In this document: one piece after another, positions 10,641 through 18,797 of the stretch
How the letters are laid out: each line of letters opens with the position of its first letter
Numbering within the stretch: the stretch's first letter is position 1
Assembly (NCBI GenBank): GCA_001931535.1
Contig: CP016211.1
Location: 12,012,377-12,076,376 of the forward strand
DNA: 64,000 nt
Direction: 5' to 3'
From: Minicystis rosea
GTDB taxonomy: Bacteria; Myxococcota_A; Polyangia; Polyangiales; Polyangiaceae
Notes under the pieces: model-generated
Seen by the model: only the letters and a program-made list of their open reading frames with translations
Told to the model about the DNA's origin: nothing
The model's database searches: none
Position numbers and translations under genes: made by a program

Positions 10641-11429
10641 CTACGGGCCCTCGTCCACCGGAGGCAGCTCGGCGAGGGCCGCGTGCGCGTCGTGCTGGCG
10701 CTCGTTGACGATGTCGCTGCGCACCCGCCCGTCACGCATGGTGACCACGCGCTTGGCGCAGGCCGCGATGTCGGGCTCGTGCGTGACCAGGCAGATGGTG
10801 ATGCCGTTCTTGTTGTTGAGCGCCTGGAGGAGCGAGAGCACCTCGAGGCTCGTGCGCGTGTCGAGGTTGCCCGTCGGCTCGTCGGCGAGGAGGAGCGGCG
10901 GCTCCGTCACCAGCGCCCGCGCGATGGCCACGCGCTGCTGCTGGCCGCCGGAGAGCTGGTTCGGCGTGTGGTGGAGGCGCGCGCCCAGGCCGACCTGCTC
11001 GAGCGAAGCGAGCGCGCGCTTCCGCCGCTCGGCCGCGCCCACGCCGCGGTAGACGAGCGGGAGCTCGACGTTCTCCAGCGCGGTCGTGCGGGGCAGCAGG
11101 TTGAAGCCTTGGAACACGAAGCCGATGAGCCGGTTGCGCACCACGGCGCGCGCGTCGTTGCTGCGCTCGGTGACGTCGATCCCGTCGAGCAGGTAGCGCC
11201 CGCGCGTGGGTCGATCGAGGCAGCCGATGATGTTCATCATCGTGCTCTTGCCCGAGCCGCTCTGCCCGACGATGGCGATGAACTCGCCCCGGTGGATCGT
11301 GAGGTCCACGCTGCGGAGCGCGTGCACGGTGACGGCCTCCGTCACGTAGTCCTTGCCGATGCCCTCGAGGGACATGAGGACCTCGGAGGCGGGCTCGGTG
11401 TTCGGACGATACGGGCTCGCGGTCGCCAT
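10641..11429 (-). CDS. ABC transporter ATP-binding protein, MacB/LolD type
   Basis: This 262-residue cytoplasmic ATPase belongs to the MacB/LolD branch. Walker A GQSGSGKST, signature LSGGQQQR, Walker B LLLADEPTGNLD and the H-loop THE are all present. The family hallmark MMNIIGCLDRPT follows Walker A. I start at the ATG at 11429 because GGGAGG lies 8 bases upstream; a TTG further out is less likely. It is the second gene of the adaptor-ATPase-permease-permease operon and should power both permeases. All catalytic motifs look intact. Confidence 0.94.
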   Translation of the reverse strand: MATASPYRPNTEPASEVLMSLEGIGKDYVTEAVTVHALRSVDLTIHRGEFIAIVGQSGSGKSTMMNIIGCLDRPTRGRYLLDGIDVTERSNDARAVVRNRLIGFVFQGFNLLPRTTALENVELPLVYRGVGAAERRKRALASLEQVGLGARLHHTPNQLSGGQQQRVAIARALVTEPPLLLADEPTGNLDTRTSLEVLSLLQALNNKNGITICLVTHEPDIAACAKRVVTMRDGRVRSDIVNERQHDAHAALAELPPVDEGP

Positions 11430-11526
11430 GGATGCCTCCCTCAAGCGCGCGCAGCGGTCCTTCGGGTCGACGGCGTCGAAGCGGATCCGATCCGGAATGC
11501 CATGATCGCCTCGGCTCTCGCGGGCC

Positions 11527-12849
11527 TCAGAACGGCCCCTTCTTCTTGCTCGGATCGTCGGTCTCGTCCACGACGATCTTGGCGGTGCCCACGTTGGTCT
11601 TGAGCACGGTGTTGATGCCGTCCGTGATCCCGATGTCGACCTCGCGCATCTCGGTCTTCTCGGCGCCGGGCGTCTCGTTCACGAGCACGTAGATGCGGCC
11701 CTTGTGGGCGGCGAGCGCGGGCAGCGGCTCCTGCGGGATCTTCTTGCCGTCCTTGTCCATGGGCGGCGAAGGCTTGAAGCGCAGGGCCGCGTTGGGGATG
11801 CGCGTCGCGCCCTTGTCCTCGGCCGTCTTGATGGTGACCGTCGCCGTCATGCCGGGGCGCAGCTTGACCTCGGGGTTGTCGACGTCGATGACCGCGGGAT
11901 AGGTGACGACGCCCGACGTGCTGTTGGGGCTGAAGCGCACCTGGCTGACGGTTCCCTTGAACTTCTCGCCGGGGAACGCGTCGACGCGCACGTCGGCGGT
12001 CATGCCCTCCTTCAGCTTGCCCACGTCCGCTTCGTCGACGTCGGCGAGGATGCGCATCTTCCGCAAATCCTGGGCGATCACGAAGAGCACCGGAGCCTGG
12101 AAGCTGGCGGCCACCGTCTGCCCGGGATCGATCGACCGGGTGACCACGACGCCGTCGATGGGCGAGAAGATCCGCGTGTACTCGAGGTTGGTGCGCGACG
12201 ATTTCAGGGCCGCGCCGATCTGCGCGACGCTGGCGCGCGAGGCGGAGAGGTCGGCGGAGGCCACGTCGTAGGCGCCTTGCGCGCTCTCCAGATCGGCCTG
12301 CGAGCCGATGCCCTCGGCCACCAGCTTCTTGGCGCGATCGAGGCGCTGCTTCGCGGTCGCGAGCGACGCCTCGGCGCGCGTCACCGAGGCCTGCGCGGAC
12401 TCCATCTGCGCGCGGTTCTGATCGATGGCCGCGCCGAAGAGCGTGGGATCGATCTCGGCCAGCACGTCGCCCGACTTCACCTGGCTGTTGAAGTCGACGA
12501 ACACCTTGGTGATGCGCCCCGACACCTGCGCGCCGACCTGAACCTGTGTCAGGGGCTGAACCTGCCCGGTGGATTGGATGGTCTCGACGACGTCGCCCGT
12601 GGTGCTCTGGCCAATGACGTATTTCGGCGGCGGCTTGGGCGCCGTCTTGGCGCGCCAAAACGCGCTTAAGCCGACCAGCGCGACGACGCTGAGGACGATT
12701 CCGAGCCGGCGCAGCCACTTGCGCCCGTCCACGCGGCTGAGCTCGCGCTCCAGCTCGCTTCTGCCGTCCGGGCGGGCGGGGGCGGGCCCTTTCGGGGATT
12801 GAACGGAGCGCGGGGCAGGCCCGTCCAGGGGTGGTATCGGCTCGGCCAT
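11527..12849 (-). CDS. macA: periplasmic adaptor subunit, MacA/RND-MFP family
   Basis: This 440-residue membrane-fusion protein heads the operon. After a Pro-rich cytoplasmic N-terminus, one membrane helix (about residues 52-70) is followed by a split biotinyl-lipoyl domain (QVQVGAQVSGRITKVFVDFN and IFSPIDGVVV). An alpha-helical hairpin (about 145-230) and a beta-barrel domain (RILADVDEADVGKLKEG) follow, then a membrane-proximal domain. MacA-like proteins bridge the inner-membrane permease to an outer-membrane channel and stimulate the ATPase. The ATG at 12849 is chosen because upstream codons would run into the divergent slyD-like gene's leader. No TolC homologue is in the window. The last residues are Lys/Asp-rich (DDPSKKKGPF). 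Confidence 0.9.
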   Translation of the reverse strand: MAEPIPPLDGPAPRSVQSPKGPAPARPDGRSELERELSRVDGRKWLRRLGIVLSVVALVGLSAFWRAKTAPKPPPKYVIGQSTTGDVVETIQSTGQVQPLTQVQVGAQVSGRITKVFVDFNSQVKSGDVLAEIDPTLFGAAIDQNRAQMESAQASVTRAEASLATAKQRLDRAKKLVAEGIGSQADLESAQGAYDVASADLSASRASVAQIGAALKSSRTNLEYTRIFSPIDGVVVTRSIDPGQTVAASFQAPVLFVIAQDLRKMRILADVDEADVGKLKEGMTADVRVDAFPGEKFKGTVSQVRFSPNSTSGVVTYPAVIDVDNPEVKLRPGMTATVTIKTAEDKGATRIPNAALRFKPSPPMDKDGKKIPQEPLPALAAHKGRIYVLVNETPGAEKTEMREVDIGITDGINTVLKTNVGTAKIVVDETDDPSKKKGPF

Positions 12850-12929
12850 GCGGGACGGCTCATAGCACGAGGCGCACGCTGCGGGCGGCTTGAAGCCCGG
12901 GGGGTCCCGTGGCAAAGCGGGGGCAGAAA

Positions 12930-13556
12930 ATGAGCGCCCTCGCCATCGCACCCGACACCGTCGTCACGCTCTCCTATGTGCTCCTCGATCAGCGCGGGGA
13001 GACGATCGACCGCGTCACCCGGGAAGAGCCGCTGACCTACGTGCACGGCTACGCCCAAATCGTCCCGGGTCTGGAGCGCCAGATCGCGGGCCTCCACGCC
13101 GGCGAGAAGGGCACCTTCGACGTCGACGCGGAAGAGGCCTTCGGCGAGCGCGACGACGACGCAGTGTTCGCCGTCGATCGCACCGACTTCCCCGATGCGG
13201 ACGACGTCGTCGTCGGCGACGAGTTCATGGCCGAAGGGCCCGACGGCGAGCCCATCGCCATGCGCGTCGTCGAGATCCGCGAGGACGCGCTCGTGGTCGA
13301 CACGAACCACCCGCTCGCCGGCCAGCGCATCCGCTTCGAGGTCGAGGTCGCCTCCGTGCGCGAGGCCAGCGAGGAAGAGATCGCCGCCGCCCAGGCCGAG
13401 CTCGAGCAGATCCTCGCCGACGAGGAGAACGGCTGCGGCTGCGGGCACGACCACGGCGACGGCGAAGGCCACGATCACGAGCACGGCGATGGACACGATC
13501 ACGGCCACGACCACGGCCCCTCGCTGGTGCAGCTCACGAAGAAGGGGCAGGCCTGA
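12930..13556 (+). CDS. FKBP-type peptidyl-prolyl isomerase, SlyD-like, His-rich tail
   Basis: This 208-residue SlyD-type FKBP isomerase catalyses cis/trans isomerisation of X-Pro bonds and acts as a folding helper. The FKBP core (VVTLSYVLLDQRGE, GYAQIVPGLERQIAGLHAGE) is interrupted by the insert-in-flap domain (EEAFGERDDDAVFAVDRTDF), as in SlyD. The tail after about residue 170 has a CGCGHDHG motif and repeated HDH/HEHG clusters, so it probably binds Ni or Zn. The ATG at 12930 follows GGGGG by nine bases; a GTG at 12909 would add seven residues (MAKRGQK). The gene is divergent from the macA-like gene across about 80 bases. Hydrogenase maturation is one known SlyD role, but no hydrogenase gene is nearby. 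Confidence 0.9.
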   Translation: MSALAIAPDTVVTLSYVLLDQRGETIDRVTREEPLTYVHGYAQIVPGLERQIAGLHAGEKGTFDVDAEEAFGERDDDAVFAVDRTDFPDADDVVVGDEFMAEGPDGEPIAMRVVEIREDALVVDTNHPLAGQRIRFEVEVASVREASEEEIAAAQAELEQILADEENGCGCGHDHGDGEGHDHEHGDGHDHGHDHGPSLVQLTKKGQA

Positions 13557-13576
13557 GCCTCTGCCTCCGCAGCGAC

Positions 13577-13603
13577 GAGGACGCGCGCGATTTGCGCGTC
13601 CTC
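13577..13603 (+). terminator. hairpin terminator after the slyD-like gene
   Basis: GAGGACGCGC (13577-13586) pairs exactly with GCGCGTCCTC (13594-13603) around a 7-base loop, 21 bases after the stop codon. There is no T-run, so termination is likely but not proven. Confidence 0.55.
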
Positions 13604-13743
13604 ACGCGATGGTGGTAGGCCCGAAGCGGCGAAGTGGTTTGAAGATTCAGGGCGGATCGCGGGGTGGTGGGGCCCGGCGGCTCCGCCGACGGGGCGGTGG
13701 GGACGCGAGTCCTCGCCGTGGATTGAAGGAGAGAAAGCGGAAG

Positions 13744-13944
13744 ATGAAACTCGTCACGGACAAGAACAGGCAGGCGGTGTGGGCTTACGATCTCCGGGTG
13801 CGTGACCGCCTCGTCGGGGGCGGCCTCTTGGATCCGAAGACGGTGGAGCGTTACCTCGCCGAGCTCCCCGATCTCGAGGCGCACGCCGAGAACCTCTCGA
13901 TCGACCAGCCCGCCGTCGGCCGTCCCGACGGAAGCCTGCCGTGA
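13744..13944 (+). CDS. small hypothetical protein
   Basis: This 66-residue protein is soluble and charged, begins MKLVTDKNRQAVWAYDLRVR and has no recognised motif. GAAGGAGAG lies about ten bases before the ATG, a good ribosome-binding site. The stop overlaps the start of the DUF1844 gene (GTGA), so the two are translationally coupled and probably work together. The YDLRVRDRLVGGGLLDPKTVERYLAELPD region looks like a short helical bundle. I do not recognise the family. Confidence 0.65.
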   Translation: MKLVTDKNRQAVWAYDLRVRDRLVGGGLLDPKTVERYLAELPDLEAHAENLSIDQPAVGRPDGSLP

Positions 13945-14240
13945 AGCCGCACCACGCCGAGCCTGCGCCCGGTCAGCCGCCGGCGCAGGAGCTGCCGACG
14001 CTGGATTTCACGACCTTCTTGCTGGGGCTCATCGGCACGGCGTACGTGCACCTCGGCGACGCGCCCAACCCGGATGGTCAATCCGAGCGGGATCTGATGC
14101 TGGCGCGGCAGGACATCGACTTGCTTGGGCTGCTCTCGGAGAAGACCAAGGGCAACCTCACGGGTGATGAAGAGCGCCTCCTCGAGCAGGCGCTCTGTGA
14201 TCTGCGCATGCGCTTCGTCGAGGTCTCGAGGGGAGGCTGA
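13941..14240 (+). CDS. DUF1844 family protein
   Basis: This 99-residue protein matches the DUF1844 pattern, with LDFTTFLLGLIGTAYVHLGD followed by DLMLARQDIDLLGLLSEKTK, GNLTxDEERLLEQ and LRMRFVEV. The family is small, widespread in Deltaproteobacteria-like and other lineages, and of unknown function. The GTG start overlaps the previous stop by four bases. It is followed four bases later by the HtrA-like gene, so a three-gene unit is likely. Two amphipathic helices are evident and there is no membrane segment. Confidence 0.8.
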   Translation: MKPHHAEPAPGQPPAQELPTLDFTTFLLGLIGTAYVHLGDAPNPDGQSERDLMLARQDIDLLGLLSEKTKGNLTGDEERLLEQALCDLRMRFVEVSRGG

Positions 14241-14244
14241 CGCG

Positions 14245-15396
14245 GTGCGATCGAGGATCGTCGGCGCTGTCGCGCTCGCGGCAGCCGTGATCGGCTGCGG
14301 CAAGGGCAACGGCGCCGCCGGCTCGTCCGCTTCGTCGAGCGGCGTGCCGGCCGGGGCGATCCCGGTCTCTCCGCCCACCGGCGCGCCCGCTTCGTCGAGC
14401 GGCGTGCCTGCGCCGGCGATCGTCACCGGCGAGGGCATGCCCATCTCCTTCGCGCCCCTCGCGCGTCGCGCCGATCCCGCGGTCGCCACGGTGAAAGCCC
14501 GTGTCGAGCGGGAGTCCCCGAGCGGCCGCCGGCGCGTGATCGCCGAAGGCCTCGGCACCGCCTTCGTCTACGATCCCGACGGCCTCCTCCTCACCAACAA
14601 CCACGTCATCGAGAAGGCCAGCGAAGTGCAGGTCGGCTTCTTCGATGGACGCGAGCTCCCCGCGACGGTCGTCGGTCGCGACAAGCACACCGACGTCGCC
14701 GTGCTCCGCATCAACGAGCGCGGCCTGCACTCGCTCCCGCTCGGCGACTCCGACGTCACCGAGGTCGGCGATTGGGTGGTCGCGATCGGCAACCCCTTCG
14801 GCCTCTCGCATACGGTCTCGGCCGGCATCCTCTCGGCCAAGGGCCGCACCCGCGAGGACGTGAAAGGCCTCGACGAGAGCGGTTATTTCAACTTCCTCCA
14901 GACCGACGCCAGCATCAACCCGGGCAACTCCGGCGGCCCACTGTTGAACCTCAAGGGCGAGGTCGTCGGCATCAACGCCGCCGTTCGTGCGAACGCCAAC
15001 AACATCGGATTCGCCATCCCGATCAACATGGTCAAGCAGCTCCTGCCCATGCTGATCCGCGACGGGAAGATCCGGCGGAGCGCCATCGGCGTCACCGTCG
15101 ATGCGCTCAACGCCATCGAGGCCGGCCGCCTGCATCGGCCCGATCGCAAGGGCGCGTGGGTGAAGGGCGTGCTCCCCGGCGGCCCCGCGGATCGCGCGGG
15201 CGTCTCCCCCGACGACGTGATCGTCGGATTCGAGGGCAAGACGATCTCGGATCCCAACGAGCTACGCTGGCTCGCGAGCATCGCCGGTGTCAACAAGGTC
15301 GCCACCGTGCGCATCGCGCGGCACGAGCGCGTCTTCGATCTCCGCGTCACGCTCGGAGAGCTGGCCCAGACGGACGACGATCAGGACGATCACTGA
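14245..15396 (+). CDS. HtrA/DegP-like trypsin-type serine protease, lipoprotein
   Basis: This 383-residue periplasmic quality-control protease is of the HtrA type. The GTG at 14245 gives a lipoprotein signal (VRSRIVGAVALAAAVIGCGK, lipid Cys18). A Ser/Gly/Pro linker follows, with PASSSGVPA present twice. The catalytic triad is His120 (TNNHVIE), Asp150 (HTDVAVL) and Ser229 (NPGNSGGPL). One PDZ domain (about 285-375; GVLPGGPADRAGVSPDDVIVG) follows. Most DegP proteins have two PDZ domains; one is typical of DegS-like members. Because the ECF sigma/anti-sigma genes come next, it may take part in envelope-stress signalling, but that link rests on position only. Confidence 0.92.
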   Translation: MRSRIVGAVALAAAVIGCGKGNGAAGSSASSSGVPAGAIPVSPPTGAPASSSGVPAPAIVTGEGMPISFAPLARRADPAVATVKARVERESPSGRRRVIAEGLGTAFVYDPDGLLLTNNHVIEKASEVQVGFFDGRELPATVVGRDKHTDVAVLRINERGLHSLPLGDSDVTEVGDWVVAIGNPFGLSHTVSAGILSAKGRTREDVKGLDESGYFNFLQTDASINPGNSGGPLLNLKGEVVGINAAVRANANNIGFAIPINMVKQLLPMLIRDGKIRRSAIGVTVDALNAIEAGRLHRPDRKGAWVKGVLPGGPADRAGVSPDDVIVGFEGKTISDPNELRWLASIAGVNKVATVRIARHERVFDLRVTLGELAQTDDDQDDH

Positions 15397-15453
15397 CGTC
15401 CTCCGCTGGCCGAGAATCCCTCCCGAAACCCCCGCTGAAGTAAGCTACCCATC

Positions 15454-15677
15454 GTGACCACCCCTCGATCCCAGCCCGACGCGCCGCGCGCTGCGCCGCC
15501 GGACGACCTCGGTGAAGCCGAGGGCGAGGATCTCGACGGGGCGAACGGGCTCGACGAGGGTGGTGATGGAGACGTCGAAGTCCCGGAGATCAGGGGCTTC
15601 GTGAATAGGTCCCCGCGGAGGCGTCCAACCGCGAGGCGCGCCGCCGCGAGGCCGAAGAGGACCGTGAGCTCATCAGC
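15454..15677 (+). other. out-of-frame N-terminal extension of the ECF sigma gene (apparent frameshift)
   Basis: A GTG at 15454 opens a frame reading VTTPRSQPDAPRAAPPDDLG, an acidic leader of the kind seen on myxobacterial sigma factors, and runs to VNRSP at 15601-15615. From there the protein-like reading continues in the other frame as EASNREARRREAEEDRELIS and flows into the sigma factor. The switch falls at a run of four C (15611-15614); five C would join both halves without a stop. This may be a sequencing error, a real lesion or slippage. Confidence 0.65.
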
Positions 15678-16304
15678 TTGGCACAGAAGGGGGATCGGGC
15701 TGCGTTCCGCAAGCTCGTGGAGCGCCACCAGCGCCGCGCCTTCGCCATCGCCATGGGCCTCGTCCGCGACGAGAACGACGCCCGCGAGCTCGTGCAGGAG
15801 GCCTTCCTCCGCGTTTATCGCGGCCTCAACGCCTTCCAGGGCGGCTCGTCGTTCTTCACCTGGCTCTACCGGATCGTCACGAACCTCGCGATCGATCTCA
15901 TGCGCAAGCCCGGCCGTCGCGACGCCGAGCTGCTCGACAACCAAGCCGTGGAAGAGGAGCCGTCCGACTTCCCTCTCGTCTCGCGCATCGACGGCGCCGA
16001 TCCCATCGACGTCATGCGCCGCCGCGAGATCGCGGGCCGCATCCAAGCCGCCCTGGACGCGCTCCCGCCCTACCACCGAGGCGTCATCTTGATGCGCGAG
16101 GTCGAGGGCATGTCGTACGAAGAGATGGCGCAGGCCATGAACGTGTCCAAGGGCACCATCATGAGCCGCCTCTTCCACGCCCGGCAAAAGCTCCAGCGCG
16201 CGCTCGCCGACTGCTACGCCGAGCAGGGCCCGGGCCGTCGCGCCAACGACAACGACGACGACGACAAGCCCGACGACGACTCGGCCGCGGAGGAGGCGTC
16301 ATGA
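15678..16304 (+). CDS. ECF-type RNA polymerase sigma factor (sigma-70 family)
   Basis: This is an extracytoplasmic-function sigma factor that directs RNA polymerase to a stress or envelope regulon. Region 2 (GDRAAFRKLVERHQRRAFAI, ELVQEAFLRVYRGLNAFQGG, FFTWLYRIVTNLAIDLMR) and region 4 (LPPYHRGVILMREVEGMSYE, MAQAMNVSKGTIMSRLFHAR) are complete. The tail is Asp-rich. In this frame the first usable start is the TTG at 15678; a stop lies at 15606. The natural N-terminus almost certainly begins at 15454 through a one-base frameshift. The stop overlaps the anti-sigma gene start (ATGA), which is the usual arrangement for a sigma/anti-sigma pair. Confidence 0.9.
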   Translation: MAQKGDRAAFRKLVERHQRRAFAIAMGLVRDENDARELVQEAFLRVYRGLNAFQGGSSFFTWLYRIVTNLAIDLMRKPGRRDAELLDNQAVEEEPSDFPLVSRIDGADPIDVMRRREIAGRIQAALDALPPYHRGVILMREVEGMSYEEMAQAMNVSKGTIMSRLFHARQKLQRALADCYAEQGPGRRANDNDDDDKPDDDSAAEEAS

Positions 16305-16963
16305 GCACGAACGCGAACAAGCCCGAACGAGCCGTCACGGACATCGATCTCATGCTCTACGCCGACGGCGAGCTCGAAGGCGAAGAGCGCGCGGCCGTGG
16401 AGGCGTACCTCGCGCGGGATCGCAAGGCGCGGCGCAAGCTCTTGGCGATGGGCATCGTCTCCGATGTCGTGCGTGATCGCGCGCTCGACGCAGCCGCGCC
16501 GCTCGCGGGCGACATCGCCGATCGTGTGATGGGCGCCATCGACGCCGAGGCCAAGGTCGAGCCGCCGAAGGAGGTCGTGCTCGTCACCGAGGCCTCCGAG
16601 AAGAAGGTCGAGCGCGCGCCGCGCCGCCGCCGGCCGGCCAACGACAACATGCGTGGCCTGTGGATGGCCGCGGCCGTCGCGGCGGCTGCCGCTGCGGGGC
16701 TCCTGCTCTGGGGTCGCAGCGCGACGCAGGGCACGGGCACGGTGGCGTCGAGCCACGCGCCGGTGCCGGCGATCACGGCGCCGACGGCGTCCGACGACAA
16801 GCACGACGGGCCCAAGGTCGACGCCGACGACGATCACGGCGTCGAGGTCGCCGCCGTCGACTTCGGTGCGCAGACCGGCACCGTCTTCTACGTTCCCAGC
16901 GGCACTTCGGCGTCGATGACGACGGTGGTGTGGCTGTCCGACGCGTCTGGAGGAGACGAATGA
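16301..16963 (+). CDS. membrane-anchored anti-sigma factor
   Basis: This 220-residue protein begins with a short helical anti-sigma domain (DIDLMLYADGELEGEERAAV). An Arg-rich stretch (APRRRRPANDN) and a single membrane helix (about residues 118-138) follow, then an extracytoplasmic Asp/His-rich region. DGEL near the start is typical of the anti-sigma fold that sequesters ECF factors. The zinc-binding HxxxCxxC of ZAS anti-sigmas is absent. It overlaps the sigma gene by four bases and the next gene by four bases. The model is release of the sigma factor when the outer domain senses a signal; the signal is unknown. Confidence 0.8.
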   Translation: MSTNANKPERAVTDIDLMLYADGELEGEERAAVEAYLARDRKARRKLLAMGIVSDVVRDRALDAAAPLAGDIADRVMGAIDAEAKVEPPKEVVLVTEASEKKVERAPRRRRPANDNMRGLWMAAAVAAAAAAGLLLWGRSATQGTGTVASSHAPVPAITAPTASDDKHDGPKVDADDDHGVEVAAVDFGAQTGTVFYVPSGTSASMTTVVWLSDASGGDE

Positions 16964-17493
16964 CTCGCTTGCTTTGGGCCCTCTCCGCCGCCTCCGCGGT
17001 CACCGTCGCAGGTGTGCCCGCCGTCTCGGCGAACGCCGGCCCCGTTCAACCCGCGCCTCGTCCCGAGCAGCAGCCGCAACCATCGGCGCCCAGCCCGTCG
17101 GCGATCTCGGCCGAGATCATGATCCTGCACGGGACCAACAACAACTCCGGCATCGACCCGAAGATCGGGCAGATCCCGGCGCTGAGCAAACCCCCGTTCT
17201 CCGCGTACAACAGCTACAAGCAGCTCGATCGCACGACCCTGTCCATCGCCAAGGGCAAGGCGGGCACGCACAAGCTGCCCACGGGCCGCGAGCTCCAAGT
17301 CTTCTTCAAAGACGTGGACACGGCGAAGAAGGGTGACCCGCGCTTCCTTCTCAGCACGAGCATCCAGACGGCGGGCGGCAAAGCGTACCTGCCCAACGTC
17401 GAGGTCAGCGCGAAGGCCGGCGAGTGGTTCTTCGTCGCCGGCCAGGATTACAAGGGCGGGAGCCTGGTCATCGGGATCAAGATCAGCCCCTGA
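16960..17493 (+). CDS. secreted hypothetical protein, third gene of the sigma operon
   Basis: This 177-residue protein has a signal peptide (MTRLLWALSAASAVTVAGVP, cut near SANA) and a Pro/Gln-rich linker. Its roughly 120-residue globular domain starts ISAEIMILHGTNNNSGIDPK. The ending AYLPNVEVSAKAGEWFFVAG/DYKGGSLVIGI looks like a beta sandwich. The start overlaps the anti-sigma stop (ATGA), so it belongs to the sigma operon. A role as signal sensor or first target of the regulon is inference. No family is recognised with certainty. Confidence 0.75.
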   Translation: MTRLLWALSAASAVTVAGVPAVSANAGPVQPAPRPEQQPQPSAPSPSAISAEIMILHGTNNNSGIDPKIGQIPALSKPPFSAYNSYKQLDRTTLSIAKGKAGTHKLPTGRELQVFFKDVDTAKKGDPRFLLSTSIQTAGGKAYLPNVEVSAKAGEWFFVAGQDYKGGSLVIGIKISP

Positions 17494-18009
17494 GCTATCG
17501 AGCCGCCGAAGAGCTCGCTCGCCACGAGCGCAGACATCGAAGAGCTCCTGAAATGAACGGCGATCGACGCGCACGCGGGTGAAAGCCGGCGGCGCCGTCG
17601 CGGCTCGCGATGCGAGCTTTCCTCTCTCTCCGCGATCACGAGGGCGTTCGACATCGAGGCCTCGCGCGCGACGGATCCTCGTTCCTCGTCGCGATCACGA
17701 TCACGTTTCGAGATCGAAGCTCGCGTTCTTCATCGCGAGCGCATGAGCGTTCGATACACGCGATGAAGCGTGTCCGCGATCGCGCTCTCGCGCCGTCGGC
17801 GCGAGCTCACCTTCGTGGTGAAGGCGCGCGAAGCATGGATAAAAAAAGAGCCGCGATCCACGCCGATGGGGGGGACTCGGCGTGTGCGCGGCTCGGGAGT
17901 AAACATGTCACCGCGCGGCCCACTGTCGAGGAGAATCGTGCGCGCGCTGCGCACAATCTCGAGGGGGGCGTGCGCTCTCTGCGCATTCCAGATACACCCT
18001 CCGTCGAGG
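17494..18009. other. intergenic, no gene supported
   Basis: This is 516 bases between convergent operons. It holds a perfect hairpin CTCGCGCC/GGCGCGAG (17787-17805), several degenerate GCGATCACGA and TTCGA-ATCGA repeats, and the minus-strand terminator listed separately. A 149-codon frame crosses it but lacks protein character. Confidence 0.5.
17841..17894 (-). terminator. intrinsic terminator of the 18-20 kb minus-strand operon
   Basis: Read on the minus strand, GAGCCGCG and its inner arm CACGCCGA pair across a C-rich loop with TCGGCGTG and CGCGGCTC, followed at once by TTTTTTT (A-run at 17841-17847 on the plus strand). A long GC stem plus a seven-T tract is a textbook intrinsic terminator, rare in this GC-rich window. 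It lies about 115 bases beyond the last gene. Confidence 0.8.
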
Positions 18010-18477
18010 TCAGAACGTCATTCGCTTCGCGACCCACGCGGACGCAATCGATGCCGTGAGCGCGAGCAACGCGGAGGCCGTCCAGGCCACTCGAGCACCG
18101 CGGCGCAGCTCGCGCGCGAGGTCGTCGCTTCCTGGTCTCGACTCCACCCGTTGCGTCACGGCCGTGAGCGCCGCGCCTGCCACCGCGAGCAACACGGCGC
18201 CGAAGGCCAAGTGCTGCTTGCGCTCGAAGAGCCACCCGAGCGACGCGGATGCGAGGAACAAGCGCTGGCGAATGCGCGCGCGATAGCCGTCGTGCAGCGC
18301 CATCCCGAGGCCGCCGGCGAGGAGCGAGAGCGTCGCCGCCGCCGCCGCGAGCCACGCGGAAAGCCGGCGCGACTTGTCGTGCACGTGCACGACGGCCGCG
18401 GCGATCAAGGCCGCCGTCGCGATCCACGCGGCGAGCGCGTGCAGGCGCGCGAGCGATCGCAGGACCTCGAGGCTCAC
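18010..18477 (-). CDS. small integral membrane protein
   Basis: This 155-residue protein has four probable membrane helices, at about residues 11-28, 38-58, 83-101 and 127-148, with Arg-rich loops. No catalytic motif is visible. The GTG start overlaps the stop of the preceding gene (GTGA), and it is the last gene of a five-gene operon that ends at the T-tract terminator. The operon order (DUF5522, TPR lipoprotein, small membrane proteins) suggests one envelope-associated complex. I do not recognise the family. Confidence 0.7.
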   Translation of the reverse strand: MSLEVLRSLARLHALAAWIATAALIAAAVVHVHDKSRRLSAWLAAAAATLSLLAGGLGMALHDGYRARIRQRLFLASASLGWLFERKQHLAFGAVLLAVAGAALTAVTQRVESRPGSDDLARELRRGARVAWTASALLALTASIASAWVAKRMTF

Positions 18478-18797
18478 GGCGCGATCACCGAGAGGAGCAC
18501 GATGGACACCGTCGCGATCACGATCGCCGCCGTGACCCAGCGCGCGGCGGCGCGCGCGTCGCGGGCGGCCAGCGCGTGGCCGCCGAAGACGGAGGCGCCG
18601 CCGACGTACACGGCGGCCGCCATCCGCCACACGAGTGGGCTTCGATCCGACCAGATGAGGATCGCGGGGTTCGGCTCCGGGAAGAAGGCCCGCTCCACGC
18701 CGCGCACGATCGCATAGGCGATGAGCGCGCTCGCGGCGCCCAGCGCGAAGCCTACGAGCAGGCGCTCACCGCGCCGAAAGGAAGCTCGGCGCGTCAC
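18474..18797 (-). CDS. small membrane protein, 107 residues
   Basis: This protein has about three hydrophobic helices: VGFALGAASALIAYAIVRGV, MAAAVYVGGASVFGGHALAA and a C-terminal VTAAIVIATVSIVLLSVIAP. The GTG start overlaps the stop of the TPR lipoprotein gene by four bases, and its own stop overlaps the next start. Such tight overlaps argue for coupled translation and a shared complex. No motif reveals a function. Confidence 0.7.
   Translation of the reverse strand: MTRRASFRRGERLLVGFALGAASALIAYAIVRGVERAFFPEPNPAILIWSDRSPLVWRMAAAVYVGGASVFGGHALAARDARAAARWVTAAIVIATVSIVLLSVIAP

Noticed and set aside
17610..18059. 149-codon frame between the sigma operon and the terminator
   Set aside because: No protein character, crosses the strong minus-strand terminator and overlaps the end of the operon on the other strand.
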